Assembly (NCBI RefSeq): GCF_002885975.1
Contig: NZ_POSP01000004.1
Span: 310,001-374,000, forward strand
Source: Paucibacter aquatile
Lineage (GTDB): Bacteria > Pseudomonadota > Gammaproteobacteria > Burkholderiales > Burkholderiaceae_C
DNA length: 64,000 nt
Direction: 5' to 3'
Both the position numbers and the translations under genes were made by a program. Below, piece after piece: positions 40,323 to 49,026 of this stretch. The stretch's first letter is position 1. Every line of letters starts with the position of its first letter. The notes beneath the pieces are model-generated. The model had not been told where the DNA came from, ran no database searches, and worked only from the letters and a program-made list of their open reading frames with translations.

Positions 40323-42479
40323 ATGCGCCGCGGCGCAGGTCTGTGTCCGCCTGGTGTGACGCTGCTCTTGGGCCTTGCGTTGCTGCCGGGCTTGGCGCAA
40401 TCACAGCCCGGGCACATGTCGGCCAGCCAGGTGGCGCCGCCTGGAAGCGCCGGTTCAGCAGCCAGTTCCGCGCTGCGCAGTTCGCACAGCGAAGTGCCCG
40501 ATCTCTGGACGCAGTTGGAGCGGGTCGAGCGCGGCGGCACGGCCCGAGCCGCCCTCAATCTGCCGGTGCTGGCAGCCTTGGAGGGGCGCGCGGCGCCGGG
40601 CAGCCTGGAGCTCTTGGAGTTGCTGGCCCTGCGTGGTTCGGCCCTGGTGGAAACCAAGGACACGGTGGCCCTGCAGCCATTGCTGGATCGCCTGAAAGCC
40701 TGGCCCGACAGTCGCCAACACGCTGCGGCCCAACTGGCCGAGGCCTGGGTGCGTGCGCAGCAACTCAATCGCGAGGGTAAGTCGGATCAGGCGCTCAAAG
40801 CCATGTCGACCTTGCCCACCGAATGGACGCCCGATATCCCTCTGAGCCTGATGGTGCGTTTTCTGAGTCAGCTTTGCATCGCCGAATCCGAAGCTGGGCG
40901 GGTCGAGCAGGCGATTGCCCATGCCAATCAGGCCTTGCAGCTGGCCGAGCGCTCGCGGGCGTCCTGGCGCCGCGCGGCTGGGCTGTCCAGCCTGGCCTAT
41001 GCCTTGCTGCGTGCCCAGCAGTTTGAGCGGGCTGCCTCGGTCATCGAAGAGGCGCTGCAGGAGGCCGGGCGCGACCCCGACCCCATGTTGCTCTACCGCG
41101 TGCACAACACACGCGCCATCATCCTGAGCCAGCTCAAGCGCTTTGACCTGGCCCAGGCCTCCATGCAGATGGCCTTGAGCGCCGCACGCGACAGCGGCTC
41201 GCTGACCTTGCAGTCGCTGGCCCTGGCCAACTTCGGCGATTTCTACCTGCGCCAAGGCAATTTCGCCAAGGCCCGCCAGTATTCCGAGGAAGGCCTGGCC
41301 CTGGCCCGCCGCAACGAAGACAGCAGCAACGAAGCCTTGGCCCTGCACAACCTCGGCATCGCCCTGATTCAGCTGCGCCAGGTGGAGCAGGGCAAGGGCT
41401 ATGTCATGCAGTCCATCACCGTCAGCCAGGCCCAGGGCTTGAATGGCCAGGTGGCCGACAGCCTGCACGAGCTGGGCGATGCGCTGGAGCGCATGGGGGA
41501 TCTGGGCGGCGCCGCCCATGCCTTTCAGCAGCACCGGCGCATGATCGACCAGCAGCTGCGCGAAGAGACCCGCAGCGCCGTGCTCGAGTTGCAAGCCCAG
41601 TACGACGACGACCGCCGTGCCAAGGAAATGGCCCTGCTCAACCGCGACCACAGCCTCAAGCTGGAGCAGCTACGCGCCCGCGATCTGCAGCTGCAGCTCT
41701 GGGCGGCGGTGGGGGCGTGCGTGGTGCTGTCGGCCGTGCTCCTGGGCCTGGCCTACCAGCGCATCCGCAAGACCAATCTCGCGCTGGCGCACAGCAATGC
41801 AGCACTCAAGGTGCAGGGTGAGCGTGATCCACTCACCGGCCTGGCCAACCGGCGCCATTTTCAGACGGCCATCCGTCGCCTGGCCGAGCATGGCCAGCTG
41901 CGCGCCTCGGTGTTTTTGATCGACATCGATCATTTCAAACGCATCAACGACAGCCATGGTCACGCGGTCGGTGACGCGGTGTTGATCGAGGTGGCCGAGC
42001 GCCTGCGCAGCTGCCTGCGCGACGAGGACTTGCTGGTGCGCTGGGGCGGCGAGGAGTTCCTGATCGTCATCGATGCGCGCCAGCCGGCGCAGATTGAGCA
42101 CCTGGCCCAGCGGCTCTTGAACCAGATTGCCCAGGCCCCGGTGCGCTTCGGCCCGGGCCTGGCCCAGCTGCTGCCCATCAGCGCGTCCATGGGCTTTGCC
42201 AGCTTCCCGGTGGCGCCCCACGACTGGACGGTGGACTGGGAGCGCGCCATCGCCCTGGTGGACACCTTGATGTACATGGCCAAGGCCCATGGCCGCAACC
42301 GCGCCTTCGGCCTGCAAAGCCTGGGCGCCGGGCAGGCCTCGCTCGATGCTGCTGGCTGCCTGGCGCTGAGCGAGCGCATGGAGGAGGCCTGGCAGCAAGG
42401 CGAGCTGGCCCTCTTGCAGCTGCAAGGTCCAAGTTTGCCCGCCAGCCCGTCCGCGGTGCCGAGCGAGGGTGGGTCATGA
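40323..42479 (+). CDS. TPR-containing diguanylate cyclase (GGDEF)
   Basis: The 718-residue product has a signal peptide (VTLLLGLALLPGLAQS), a long periplasmic part with tetratricopeptide repeats (about 120-420), a coiled coil, one membrane helix (LWAAVGACVVLSAVLLGLAY) and a cytoplasmic GGDEF domain. The active-site motif is GGEEF, in VRWGGEEFLI. An RxxD inhibitory site (RDED) precedes it by the canonical five residues, so the enzyme should make c-di-GMP under product inhibition. The start at 40323 follows AGAGGA; ATG 40293 is an alternative. It overlaps a paralogous gene. Confidence 0.9.
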   Translation: MRRGAGLCPPGVTLLLGLALLPGLAQSQPGHMSASQVAPPGSAGSAASSALRSSHSEVPDLWTQLERVERGGTARAALNLPVLAALEGRAAPGSLELLELLALRGSALVETKDTVALQPLLDRLKAWPDSRQHAAAQLAEAWVRAQQLNREGKSDQALKAMSTLPTEWTPDIPLSLMVRFLSQLCIAESEAGRVEQAIAHANQALQLAERSRASWRRAAGLSSLAYALLRAQQFERAASVIEEALQEAGRDPDPMLLYRVHNTRAIILSQLKRFDLAQASMQMALSAARDSGSLTLQSLALANFGDFYLRQGNFAKARQYSEEGLALARRNEDSSNEALALHNLGIALIQLRQVEQGKGYVMQSITVSQAQGLNGQVADSLHELGDALERMGDLGGAAHAFQQHRRMIDQQLREETRSAVLELQAQYDDDRRAKEMALLNRDHSLKLEQLRARDLQLQLWAAVGACVVLSAVLLGLAYQRIRKTNLALAHSNAALKVQGERDPLTGLANRRHFQTAIRRLAEHGQLRASVFLIDIDHFKRINDSHGHAVGDAVLIEVAERLRSCLRDEDLLVRWGGEEFLIVIDARQPAQIEHLAQRLLNQIAQAPVRFGPGLAQLLPISASMGFASFPVAPHDWTVDWERAIALVDTLMYMAKAHGRNRAFGLQSLGAGQASLDAAGCLALSERMEEAWQQGELALLQLQGPSLPASPSAVPSEGGS

Positions 42480-44623
42480 GTCGGTCCATGCCCTCGCACC
42501 GGGTTCAGAGGGCCGCCCGAGCCGCGGTGCTGCTGGCCTCATGGCTGTCGCTGTCACCGCTGGCGGCCCAGGACACTCGGCCACCCGAGGCTGCCATGTC
42601 GGGGGCGGCGCCCGCGGCCAGCGCCGCGCGCTTGACGCCGACCGCCTGGCCCTACGAGCGCAGCTTCGACGATTCGCTGGAGCTGTTGCTGCGCCAGGGT
42701 TTCGATCGACCCGAGCAAGCCCTGCAGCGCGTGCGTGCGATGCAAAAGGACCGGGCCATGGCCCGCCACAGCCTGCCTCTGTTGCTGGCTGAAGGCCGGC
42801 TGCTGGTGCTGGCGGGTGAGTTCACGCCGGCCCAGGCCTTGGCCGATCGATTGGCGCAGCACCCCGAGGCGCGTGACGCCGCTCTGCTTTTGCAAGCCGA
42901 GTGGGCGGATCGCCAAGGCCAGGGCATTCGTGCCACAGCCCTGGCTCGCCAGGCTTTGGCCGGTTTGAGCTTGCACTGTCCCAGCTCGGCCAGCCTGCAA
43001 AGCGTCCAGGCCTCGGGGGCGGGTGGGCGCTCGGCCTTGCCGGCCGCCTGCGATTTCCGCCTCAGCTGGTCGGCCCTGCGCCTGATCGAGCGCAACCAGA
43101 TCCGCTCGGGCACCTTGCCCTTGGCCGAGGCCACGGTGCAGTGGGCCTTGGCTCTGGCACAGGCCGGTGGCGACCGTCATCTGGCGGCCAACAGCATGGG
43201 CACCCTGGCCATGTTGGCGCAGATGCAGGATCAGGCTGAGCAAGCCAAGCGCTGGCTGGTCCAGGCCCGGCAGCTGGCCCAGGGCGATGCACTGGCGCTG
43301 TTCAAGGTCAAGAACTACGAGGCCTTCGTGGCCAGCCATCGCCAGGACCACGCGGCCAAGCTGCGCGCGCTGGAAGAGTGCGTGGAGCTGGCGCGTCAGG
43401 CCGACGCACCACGCTGGCTTGCACAGGCGCAAAGCAATCTGGCAGATGCCTACCTACAGCTCAAGCAGCCGGCCCGGGCGCTGGAGGTGGCGCGCCAGGC
43501 CTTGCCTTTGTTCGAGCAGCGTGGCGACATCCGCATCCAGCGCACCATTCGTCACAATATGGCGGTGGCCTATGTGCAGCTGGGCGACTACGAGCAGGCC
43601 AAGCGCGAGGTGGCGCGCATCGAGGCCATGAGCCAGGGCCTGGTGGACCAGGGCCTGCGTGTACAGGAACTGCGCGAGCTCGGCGAGGCCTGGACCGAAG
43701 CCGGCCAGTTCAAGGAAGGCCTGGCCGCCTACCACCTGGAGCGGCGCCTGAGTGCCGAGTTGGTCGAGATGAATCGCGCCAGCGCCTTGCAGCAGCTGCA
43801 GCTCAAGTACGACAGCGAGCGCAAGCAGCGCGATCTGGAGCTGTTGCAGCGCGACCAGGCTCTGGTGGACCATCAGCTCGCCAACCGCCAGCGGGTGCAG
43901 CAAGTGGGCGTGGCCGTGGCCCTGCTCTTGGGTCTGTCGCTCATTCTGGTGGCGGCCATGGTGCAGCGGGTACGGGCTGCCCACAAGCGCCTGCGCGCCA
44001 ACGAGCAACTGCTCAAGGCTCAGAGCGAACGCGACCCGCTGACCGACCTGGCCAACCGCCGCCATTTCCTGGCCGTGATGCAGGAGCATGCGCGGCGCGA
44101 GTTCCACGGTGCCTTGCTGATGGTGGACATCGACCACTTCAAGCATGTCAACGACCAGCATGGCCATGGGGTCGGCGATGTGGTGATCTGCGAGGTGGCC
44201 CGGCGCCTGAGCCTGGCCGTGCGGGCCGAAGACCTGGTGGTGCGCTGGGGCGGCGAGGAGTTTCTGGTCTTTGCGCCGGGTATTGCGCCCGAGGACTTGC
44301 TGCCTCTGGCCCAGCGCGTGCTGCAAGGCATTGGCGGTGAGCCGGTGGCCAGCAGCGAGGGGCCGCTGCGCATCACCGTGTCCATCGGCTGCGCGCATTT
44401 CCCGCTCCAGCCCAGCGGCCTGCCGCAGCATTGGGAGCAGGCGGTCAACTGGGCCGATATGGCGCTCTACACCGCCAAATCACGCGGCCGCAACCGGGCC
44501 GCCGCCATCGTCACTGTCAAGGCCGGCGACCGCCAGGCCTTGCAACAGATCGAGGCCGATTTTGACGCCGCCTGCTCCAGCGAGCGGGTGCAGCTGCAGC
44601 AGGTGCTGGGCCCCGGGGCCTGA
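42476..44623 (+). CDS. TPR-containing diguanylate cyclase (GGDEF), second copy
   Basis: A 715-residue paralogue of the preceding protein with the same order: signal peptide (VLLASWLSLSPLAAQ), TPR region, coiled coil (QLKYDSERKQRDLELLQRDQAL), membrane helix (VGVAVALLLGLSLILVAAMV) and a GGDEF domain with GGEEF and the inhibitory RAED site. The ATG overlaps the upstream stop by 4 bp. The periplasmic halves have diverged more than the catalytic domains, which suggests that the two respond to different signals (inference). Confidence 0.9.
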   Translation: MSRSMPSHRVQRAARAAVLLASWLSLSPLAAQDTRPPEAAMSGAAPAASAARLTPTAWPYERSFDDSLELLLRQGFDRPEQALQRVRAMQKDRAMARHSLPLLLAEGRLLVLAGEFTPAQALADRLAQHPEARDAALLLQAEWADRQGQGIRATALARQALAGLSLHCPSSASLQSVQASGAGGRSALPAACDFRLSWSALRLIERNQIRSGTLPLAEATVQWALALAQAGGDRHLAANSMGTLAMLAQMQDQAEQAKRWLVQARQLAQGDALALFKVKNYEAFVASHRQDHAAKLRALEECVELARQADAPRWLAQAQSNLADAYLQLKQPARALEVARQALPLFEQRGDIRIQRTIRHNMAVAYVQLGDYEQAKREVARIEAMSQGLVDQGLRVQELRELGEAWTEAGQFKEGLAAYHLERRLSAELVEMNRASALQQLQLKYDSERKQRDLELLQRDQALVDHQLANRQRVQQVGVAVALLLGLSLILVAAMVQRVRAAHKRLRANEQLLKAQSERDPLTDLANRRHFLAVMQEHARREFHGALLMVDIDHFKHVNDQHGHGVGDVVICEVARRLSLAVRAEDLVVRWGGEEFLVFAPGIAPEDLLPLAQRVLQGIGGEPVASSEGPLRITVSIGCAHFPLQPSGLPQHWEQAVNWADMALYTAKSRGRNRAAAIVTVKAGDRQALQQIEADFDAACSSERVQLQQVLGPGA

Positions 44624-44632
44624 TCCCGGATC

Positions 44633-46099
44633 TCAGTCCTTGCCGGCCGGCGCTTCCGGCGCGTTGACGCCGTAGCGGTCGGCCTGGCGATCGCCGCGCA
44701 CCCAGTGGGTGTAGACATCGGGCGTGATGGGCAGCATCTCGGCGTTCCATTGCTCCCACAGGGCGCGCATCGTCGCCAGGCGATCTGCTTGAGCCGATGC
44801 CAGATTGGCGCGCTCGCGCGGATCGCGGCTGAGGTCGAACAGGAATTCATGCTGGCGGATGCGCAGGTACTTCATCGTGCCCTCGCGCAGCGCCCGCTGG
44901 CCCTGGGCCTTGTAACGCCAGAACAAGCGGCGCGCCTGGAGCGGCTCTCGGCCTTGCAACACAGGCAGCAAGTCGATGCCGTCGCTGGCCAGAGCGGGCG
45001 CTGGCGCGCTGGCGGCGGCCAGCAAGGAGGGCAGCATGTCCATGCTGATGGCGGTTTGTTCACTGACGCCAGCCTGCAGCCGCGCCGGCCAGCGCAGGAT
45101 CAGGGGCACGCGGATGCCGCCTTCCAGCAGCTCGGTTTTCTGGCCGCTGAAGGGCCAGGTGCGCGAGAAGCGTTCGCCGCCGTTGTCGCTGGTGAAGACC
45201 ACCAGGGTGTTGTCCTCCAGCCCTTGCTCGCGCAAGGCTTGCAGCACCCGGCCGATGCCTCGGTCCATGGCCTGCACCATGCGGCCGTAGGTCTCCAGGC
45301 TGCCGCCGTCGTGGTGCAGCAGGCTCTTGAGCTGCCCGGCCAGGGCGGCATCCTCCGGGCCTTCCCAGGGCCAGTGCGGGGCGGTGTAGTGCAGGCTCAG
45401 GAACAGGGGGCGAGGGTCGGTCTTGCAGGCCTGGATCACTTCGACCGCCCGGCTGCTCAGCAGGTCGGTGTAGTAGCCCTGGGTGTCGAGCAGGCGCTCG
45501 CCGTCCCAGAAATCGACCTGCGCTTTGGGCCCGGTGCTGTCCTTGTGGTTGAAGTAGTCGATGCCGCCGCCGAGATTGCCGTAGAAACTTTCGTAGCCGC
45601 TTTTCAGCGGGCCGAAGGCCGGCGGGTGGCCGAGATGCCATTTGCCGACCAGGGTCGTGCGGTAGCCGGCCGCGCGCAGCTGGCCCGGCAGGGTGGGGTG
45701 ATCGGGAGGCAGGCCGTGGGGCGAGTCGCGGCTGGGAATAGGCTCTTCCAGGCCCACGCGCAGGCGGTACTGGTAGCGGCCGGTGATCAGCGCCGTGCGC
45801 GTGGCCGAGCAGACCGGTGAATTGGCATAGGCCTGGGTCAGGCGCTGGCCTTGCGCGGCCATGCGGTCCAGCACCGGGGTGCTGAAATCGGTCTGACCAT
45901 AGCAGCCGAGATCACCCCAGCCCAGGTCATCGGCCATGATGAAGACGATGTGGGGCGCGGCGCCGGCCGGCTTGGCGGTATCAGCCGCCAGGGCCGAGGC
46001 CGAGCCGGCCCCCAGGCCCAAACCGGCCGCGGCGCCCAGGCTGCGCTCCAGCCAGTCGCGTCGGCTCCAGTGGCCTCGGTGGGTGGGTGAATCGCTCAT
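44633..46099 (-). CDS. Sulfatase with Tat-type signal
   Basis: A 488-residue arylsulfatase-family hydrolase. The N-terminus WSRRDWLERSLGAAAGLGLGAG is a twin-arginine-like signal. HIVFIMADDLGWGDLGCYG gives the metal-binding Asp pair. The maturation site reads SPVCSATRTALITGRY: the Cys that becomes formylglycine is present, but the usual Pro at +2 is Ala (CSATR instead of CxPSR). DNGG and the late His/Lys positions (KWHLGH, SLHYTAPHWPW) fit the family. It is convergent with the second cyclase gene (10 bp gap). The substrate is unknown. Confidence 0.88.
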   Translation of the reverse strand: MSDSPTHRGHWSRRDWLERSLGAAAGLGLGAGSASALAADTAKPAGAAPHIVFIMADDLGWGDLGCYGQTDFSTPVLDRMAAQGQRLTQAYANSPVCSATRTALITGRYQYRLRVGLEEPIPSRDSPHGLPPDHPTLPGQLRAAGYRTTLVGKWHLGHPPAFGPLKSGYESFYGNLGGGIDYFNHKDSTGPKAQVDFWDGERLLDTQGYYTDLLSSRAVEVIQACKTDPRPLFLSLHYTAPHWPWEGPEDAALAGQLKSLLHHDGGSLETYGRMVQAMDRGIGRVLQALREQGLEDNTLVVFTSDNGGERFSRTWPFSGQKTELLEGGIRVPLILRWPARLQAGVSEQTAISMDMLPSLLAAASAPAPALASDGIDLLPVLQGREPLQARRLFWRYKAQGQRALREGTMKYLRIRQHEFLFDLSRDPRERANLASAQADRLATMRALWEQWNAEMLPITPDVYTHWVRGDRQADRYGVNAPEAPAGKD

Positions 46100-46166
46100 G
46101 CCGGTCTCCGCGGGGATGCAAAGCCGGGCATGCTAGCGCCGGCATCGGGCCCAGCCCCCCGGGGAT

Positions 46167-46934
46167 TCACTGGTAGCTGCGCAGAATGGCGTTCAGCCGG
46201 CCTGATTTCTGCAGCTGCTCCATGGCCCGGCGCAGGGCGCGCAGCGTCTCTTCCGGCAGGTCGCGGCGGGCGTACAGGCTGTAGTTCTTTTCGTTGACGA
46301 CAAAGGGCGGCGCGAAGCTGGCGCGATCGATGCCGGTCTGGCGCAGGGCGTAGCTGAGCAGGTAGTCGGAGGAGATCACGGCGTCGAGCCGCTCCAGGGC
46401 CAGCATGCGCACGCCCTGGAAGGGGTCGGCCATGGGGAACTTCTGGATCGCTTCGTCGTTGTTGATGCTCTCGTCGTAGAAGGCCCCGCGGGCCACGCCC
46501 AGCAGGCGGCCGCGCAGCTGGCTGACCTGGCTGATGCCGGCGGCTTTGCGCGTCAGCACCACGAACTTGAAGCTGTGAAAGGGCACGACCCGCTGGGCCA
46601 GCGCGTCCAGCTCCGGACCGTCGACGCCCACCACCAGATCGGCGCTGCCGTCCTTCAGCCCCAGGGCCAGGCGCACGTAGACGGCGGAGTTGATGCTGAC
46701 GGCGAGCTCGGCCTGCTGGGCCAGGGCATTCATGATCTCGATGTGCATGCCGGGCCGTTGGGCCTCGCCGCGCAGGGTGTAGGGCGCCACATCGTTGATC
46801 AGCACGCGCAGCGGCGCTGGCGGCAGGGCCGGCGCAGCGGCCACGGCGCCTTGTGCCGCCGCAGGGCGGCCGGACCACAGCAAGCACAGCGCCAGCAGCG
46901 CTGCCCGGCAGGAAGGGCGCAATTCAACAAGCAT
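46167..46934 (-). CDS. Periplasmic solute-binding protein, family 3
   Basis: A 255-residue exported protein with a signal peptide ending near AAAQG and an SBP_bac_3 domain: PLRVLINDVAPYTLRGEAQRPGMHIEIMNALA, then GSADLVVGVDGPELDALAQRV. It is short and has no ABC partner genes nearby. Such orphan proteins in Burkholderiales are often sensory or of unknown role. It lies 67 bp upstream of the sulfatase in the same direction. Confidence 0.8.
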   Translation of the reverse strand: MLVELRPSCRAALLALCLLWSGRPAAAQGAVAAAPALPPAPLRVLINDVAPYTLRGEAQRPGMHIEIMNALAQQAELAVSINSAVYVRLALGLKDGSADLVVGVDGPELDALAQRVVPFHSFKFVVLTRKAAGISQVSQLRGRLLGVARGAFYDESINNDEAIQKFPMADPFQGVRMLALERLDAVISSDYLLSYALRQTGIDRASFAPPFVVNEKNYSLYARRDLPEETLRALRRAMEQLQKSGRLNAILRSYQ

Positions 46935-47014
46935 GCGGCAGTTTAGTGCCGCTCTTTCTTCGCCTTGCGCTGACCTGGCACCGACCTGGCGCCCAGATGG
47001 CGCTCAGATGGCGC

Positions 47015-48889
47015 CTACTCGCTCAGCAGCAGCACACTGGCGCAGGCCGGCAGTTGCAGGCGCACGCGGTGTCCGCCATCGAGCAGCTCCAGCGCCACCG
47101 GACCCGCATGCCCCGGCTGCACGCCGCGCCACTGGCGCACCTGCAGGGGCAGCTGCCAGACGGGGATCTCCAGGCTCAGGGCTTGATCACCGCGGTTCAC
47201 GGCCACGACCGTGGCTTCCCAATCGGTGTGGCGCGCAAACACCAGGGCCTCGTCGCTCACCGCCAGGGTCTGCACCGCGCCGTGGCGCCATTCGCCGCGG
47301 TTCTGGCGCAGCTGGATCAGCGCGCGGTAGTGCTGGAACAGGGGCAGGTTCCATTGCGCGCGGTCCCAGGGGAAAGGCCGGCGGCAGTCAGGGTCCTGGC
47401 CGCCGGGCAGGCCGATCTCGTCACCGTAGTAGACACAGGGCGCGCCCGGGCTGGTGAAGAGCAGGGTGGCGGCCAGGGCCATGCGGGCCGTGTCTTCGCC
47501 CAGCAGGGTGAAGAAGCGCGAGGTGTCGTGGCTGTCCAGCAGATTCAGCTGGGCCAGCTGGTTGGCATAGGGGATGGTGGCGCGGCCGCGCGCCAGCCAG
47601 CGCTCGAAGGCCACGGTGCTCAGGCGAATCGGCTGGTAGGCCACGTCCAGGCCGGCCAGCCAGGCGCGCACCGGGTGGGCGAAGCCGTAGTAGTTCATGG
47701 CCCCGTCTTCCTGCTCGCCCTGCAGCCAGCGCGTGGCCTCGGCGAAATGCTCGCCCAGCACATAGGCTTGGCCGTTCTCCTGCTTGATGGCCTGGCGGAA
47801 CTCGCGCACAAACTGGGCGTTGTTGCGCGCCCCCGGGCCTTCGCCCAGCATGTGGATCACGTCGAGGCGCCAGCCGTCCACAGCATAGGGCGGGCGCAGC
47901 CAGTGGCGCAGCACGGCGTCGGGCCCGGCGTAGATGGCCTGGCGCAGCGCGGCCGAGCTGAAATCCAGCACCGGCAGGGAGTCATAACCCTTCCAGCCCA
48001 GCGGCCGGCCCTGGCCGTCGAAGGCATAGAAGCTGCGGTAGGGCGAATGGATCGACTGCGCCGCGCCCAGCTCCGCATGCACACCGGTCTGGTTGAACCA
48101 GGGGTGGTTGACGCCGGTGTGGTTGACCACCGCATCCAGCACCAGCCTCATGCCGCGCGCGGCGGTGGCCTCGCGCAGCTCGACCAGGGCGCGGTTGCCG
48201 CCCAGCTGTGCGTCGACCTGGAAGTAGTCGTCGCAGTCGTATTTGTGGTTGCTGCCCGAGCTGAAGATAGGGTTCAGGTAGAGGGCGCTGATGCCCAGCT
48301 CCTGCTGCAGATAGTCGAGCTTTTCGACGATGCCAGGCAGGTCGCCGCCGTAAAAGTTGTTGGCCGCATGGGCCGGGTCCACCGGCTCATGCCAGGCCGG
48401 CTCCACCACCGCGCGCCCGGCCTGGCCGGGCAAGACCTGACCCTGGCGGCTGGGTGGCCGCGGGCTGTGCTCGGCGGCATGAAAGCGATCGGGAAAGATT
48501 TGATAGAAGACCTGTTCGCGCACCCAGTCGGGCGGCTGGTGCTGGCGATTCAGGCGGAAATGCAGGCTTTCGGGCGGCAGGTGCTCATGTGCGCCATCGG
48601 CCGCCAGCCAATGCTGCGTGCCATCGACCAGCACCTTGAAGGCATAGAGCGTCAGCGCATCGCCATGGTTCCAGGGCAGCCAGGCCTGCCAGCGGTGCAG
48701 CTGGCCCTGGCGCCCGACGTAGTGCATGGGGATCAGCTGCTCTTCGTTGTCGGGCTGGCTGCGCAGATAGACCTGGTCCAGCTGTTCGCGTTCGCTGAGC
48801 AGGCTGATCTTGCAACCCTCGGGGCTGCGCTGTACCCAGGGGCTGATCTGCGGATGGACCAGGAGCAGCGGATGGGAATCAAGCAGCAT
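47015..48889 (-). CDS. GH13 alpha-glucosidase (maltodextrin glucosidase type)
   Basis: A 624-residue intracellular GH13 enzyme; no signal peptide is seen. An N-terminal beta domain (1-120) precedes the catalytic barrel. Conserved regions are LVLDAVVNHTG (I), DGWRLDVIHM with the nucleophile Asp (II), YVLGEHF with the acid/base Glu (III) and LLDSHDT with the transition-state Asp (IV). The layout and NFYGGDLPGIVEKLDYLQQELGISALYLNPIF match MalZ/neopullulanase-type enzymes that trim maltodextrins. MalT-box-like decamers lie 98-119 bp upstream, next to a MalT-like regulator gene. Confidence 0.88.
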   Translation of the reverse strand: MLLDSHPLLLVHPQISPWVQRSPEGCKISLLSEREQLDQVYLRSQPDNEEQLIPMHYVGRQGQLHRWQAWLPWNHGDALTLYAFKVLVDGTQHWLAADGAHEHLPPESLHFRLNRQHQPPDWVREQVFYQIFPDRFHAAEHSPRPPSRQGQVLPGQAGRAVVEPAWHEPVDPAHAANNFYGGDLPGIVEKLDYLQQELGISALYLNPIFSSGSNHKYDCDDYFQVDAQLGGNRALVELREATAARGMRLVLDAVVNHTGVNHPWFNQTGVHAELGAAQSIHSPYRSFYAFDGQGRPLGWKGYDSLPVLDFSSAALRQAIYAGPDAVLRHWLRPPYAVDGWRLDVIHMLGEGPGARNNAQFVREFRQAIKQENGQAYVLGEHFAEATRWLQGEQEDGAMNYYGFAHPVRAWLAGLDVAYQPIRLSTVAFERWLARGRATIPYANQLAQLNLLDSHDTSRFFTLLGEDTARMALAATLLFTSPGAPCVYYGDEIGLPGGQDPDCRRPFPWDRAQWNLPLFQHYRALIQLRQNRGEWRHGAVQTLAVSDEALVFARHTDWEATVVAVNRGDQALSLEIPVWQLPLQVRQWRGVQPGHAGPVALELLDGGHRVRLQLPACASVLLLSE

Positions 48890-48986
48890 GGGCAGGTCTT
48901 TCGGGTTCTCGGTCTTGGGGCGGCCAGGGCAGGCCGATCCGGGCCGGCATTCTGCGCAGAGCCCGGCCCCTGATGCGTCCGCCCCG

Positions 48987-49008
48987 GGGGTGGAATCTGG
49001 GGTGGAGG
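48987..49008 (+). promoter_or_regulatory. Two MalT-box-like decamers
   Basis: GGGGTGGAAT (48987-48996) and GGGGTGGAGG (48999-49008) stand in direct repeat, 12 bp apart start to start, upstream of the GH13 gene. The second matches the E. coli MalT box GGGGA(T/G)GAGG at 9 of 10 positions. Confidence 0.6.
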
Positions 49009-49026
49009 CAAGGCGAGGGCCGGCTC

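Noticed and set aside
44624..44660. Terminator between the convergent cyclase and sulfatase genes
   Set aside because: GC-rich pairing is possible (GCCGGCCGGCG) but there is no T-run on either strand and only 10 bp separate the stops.
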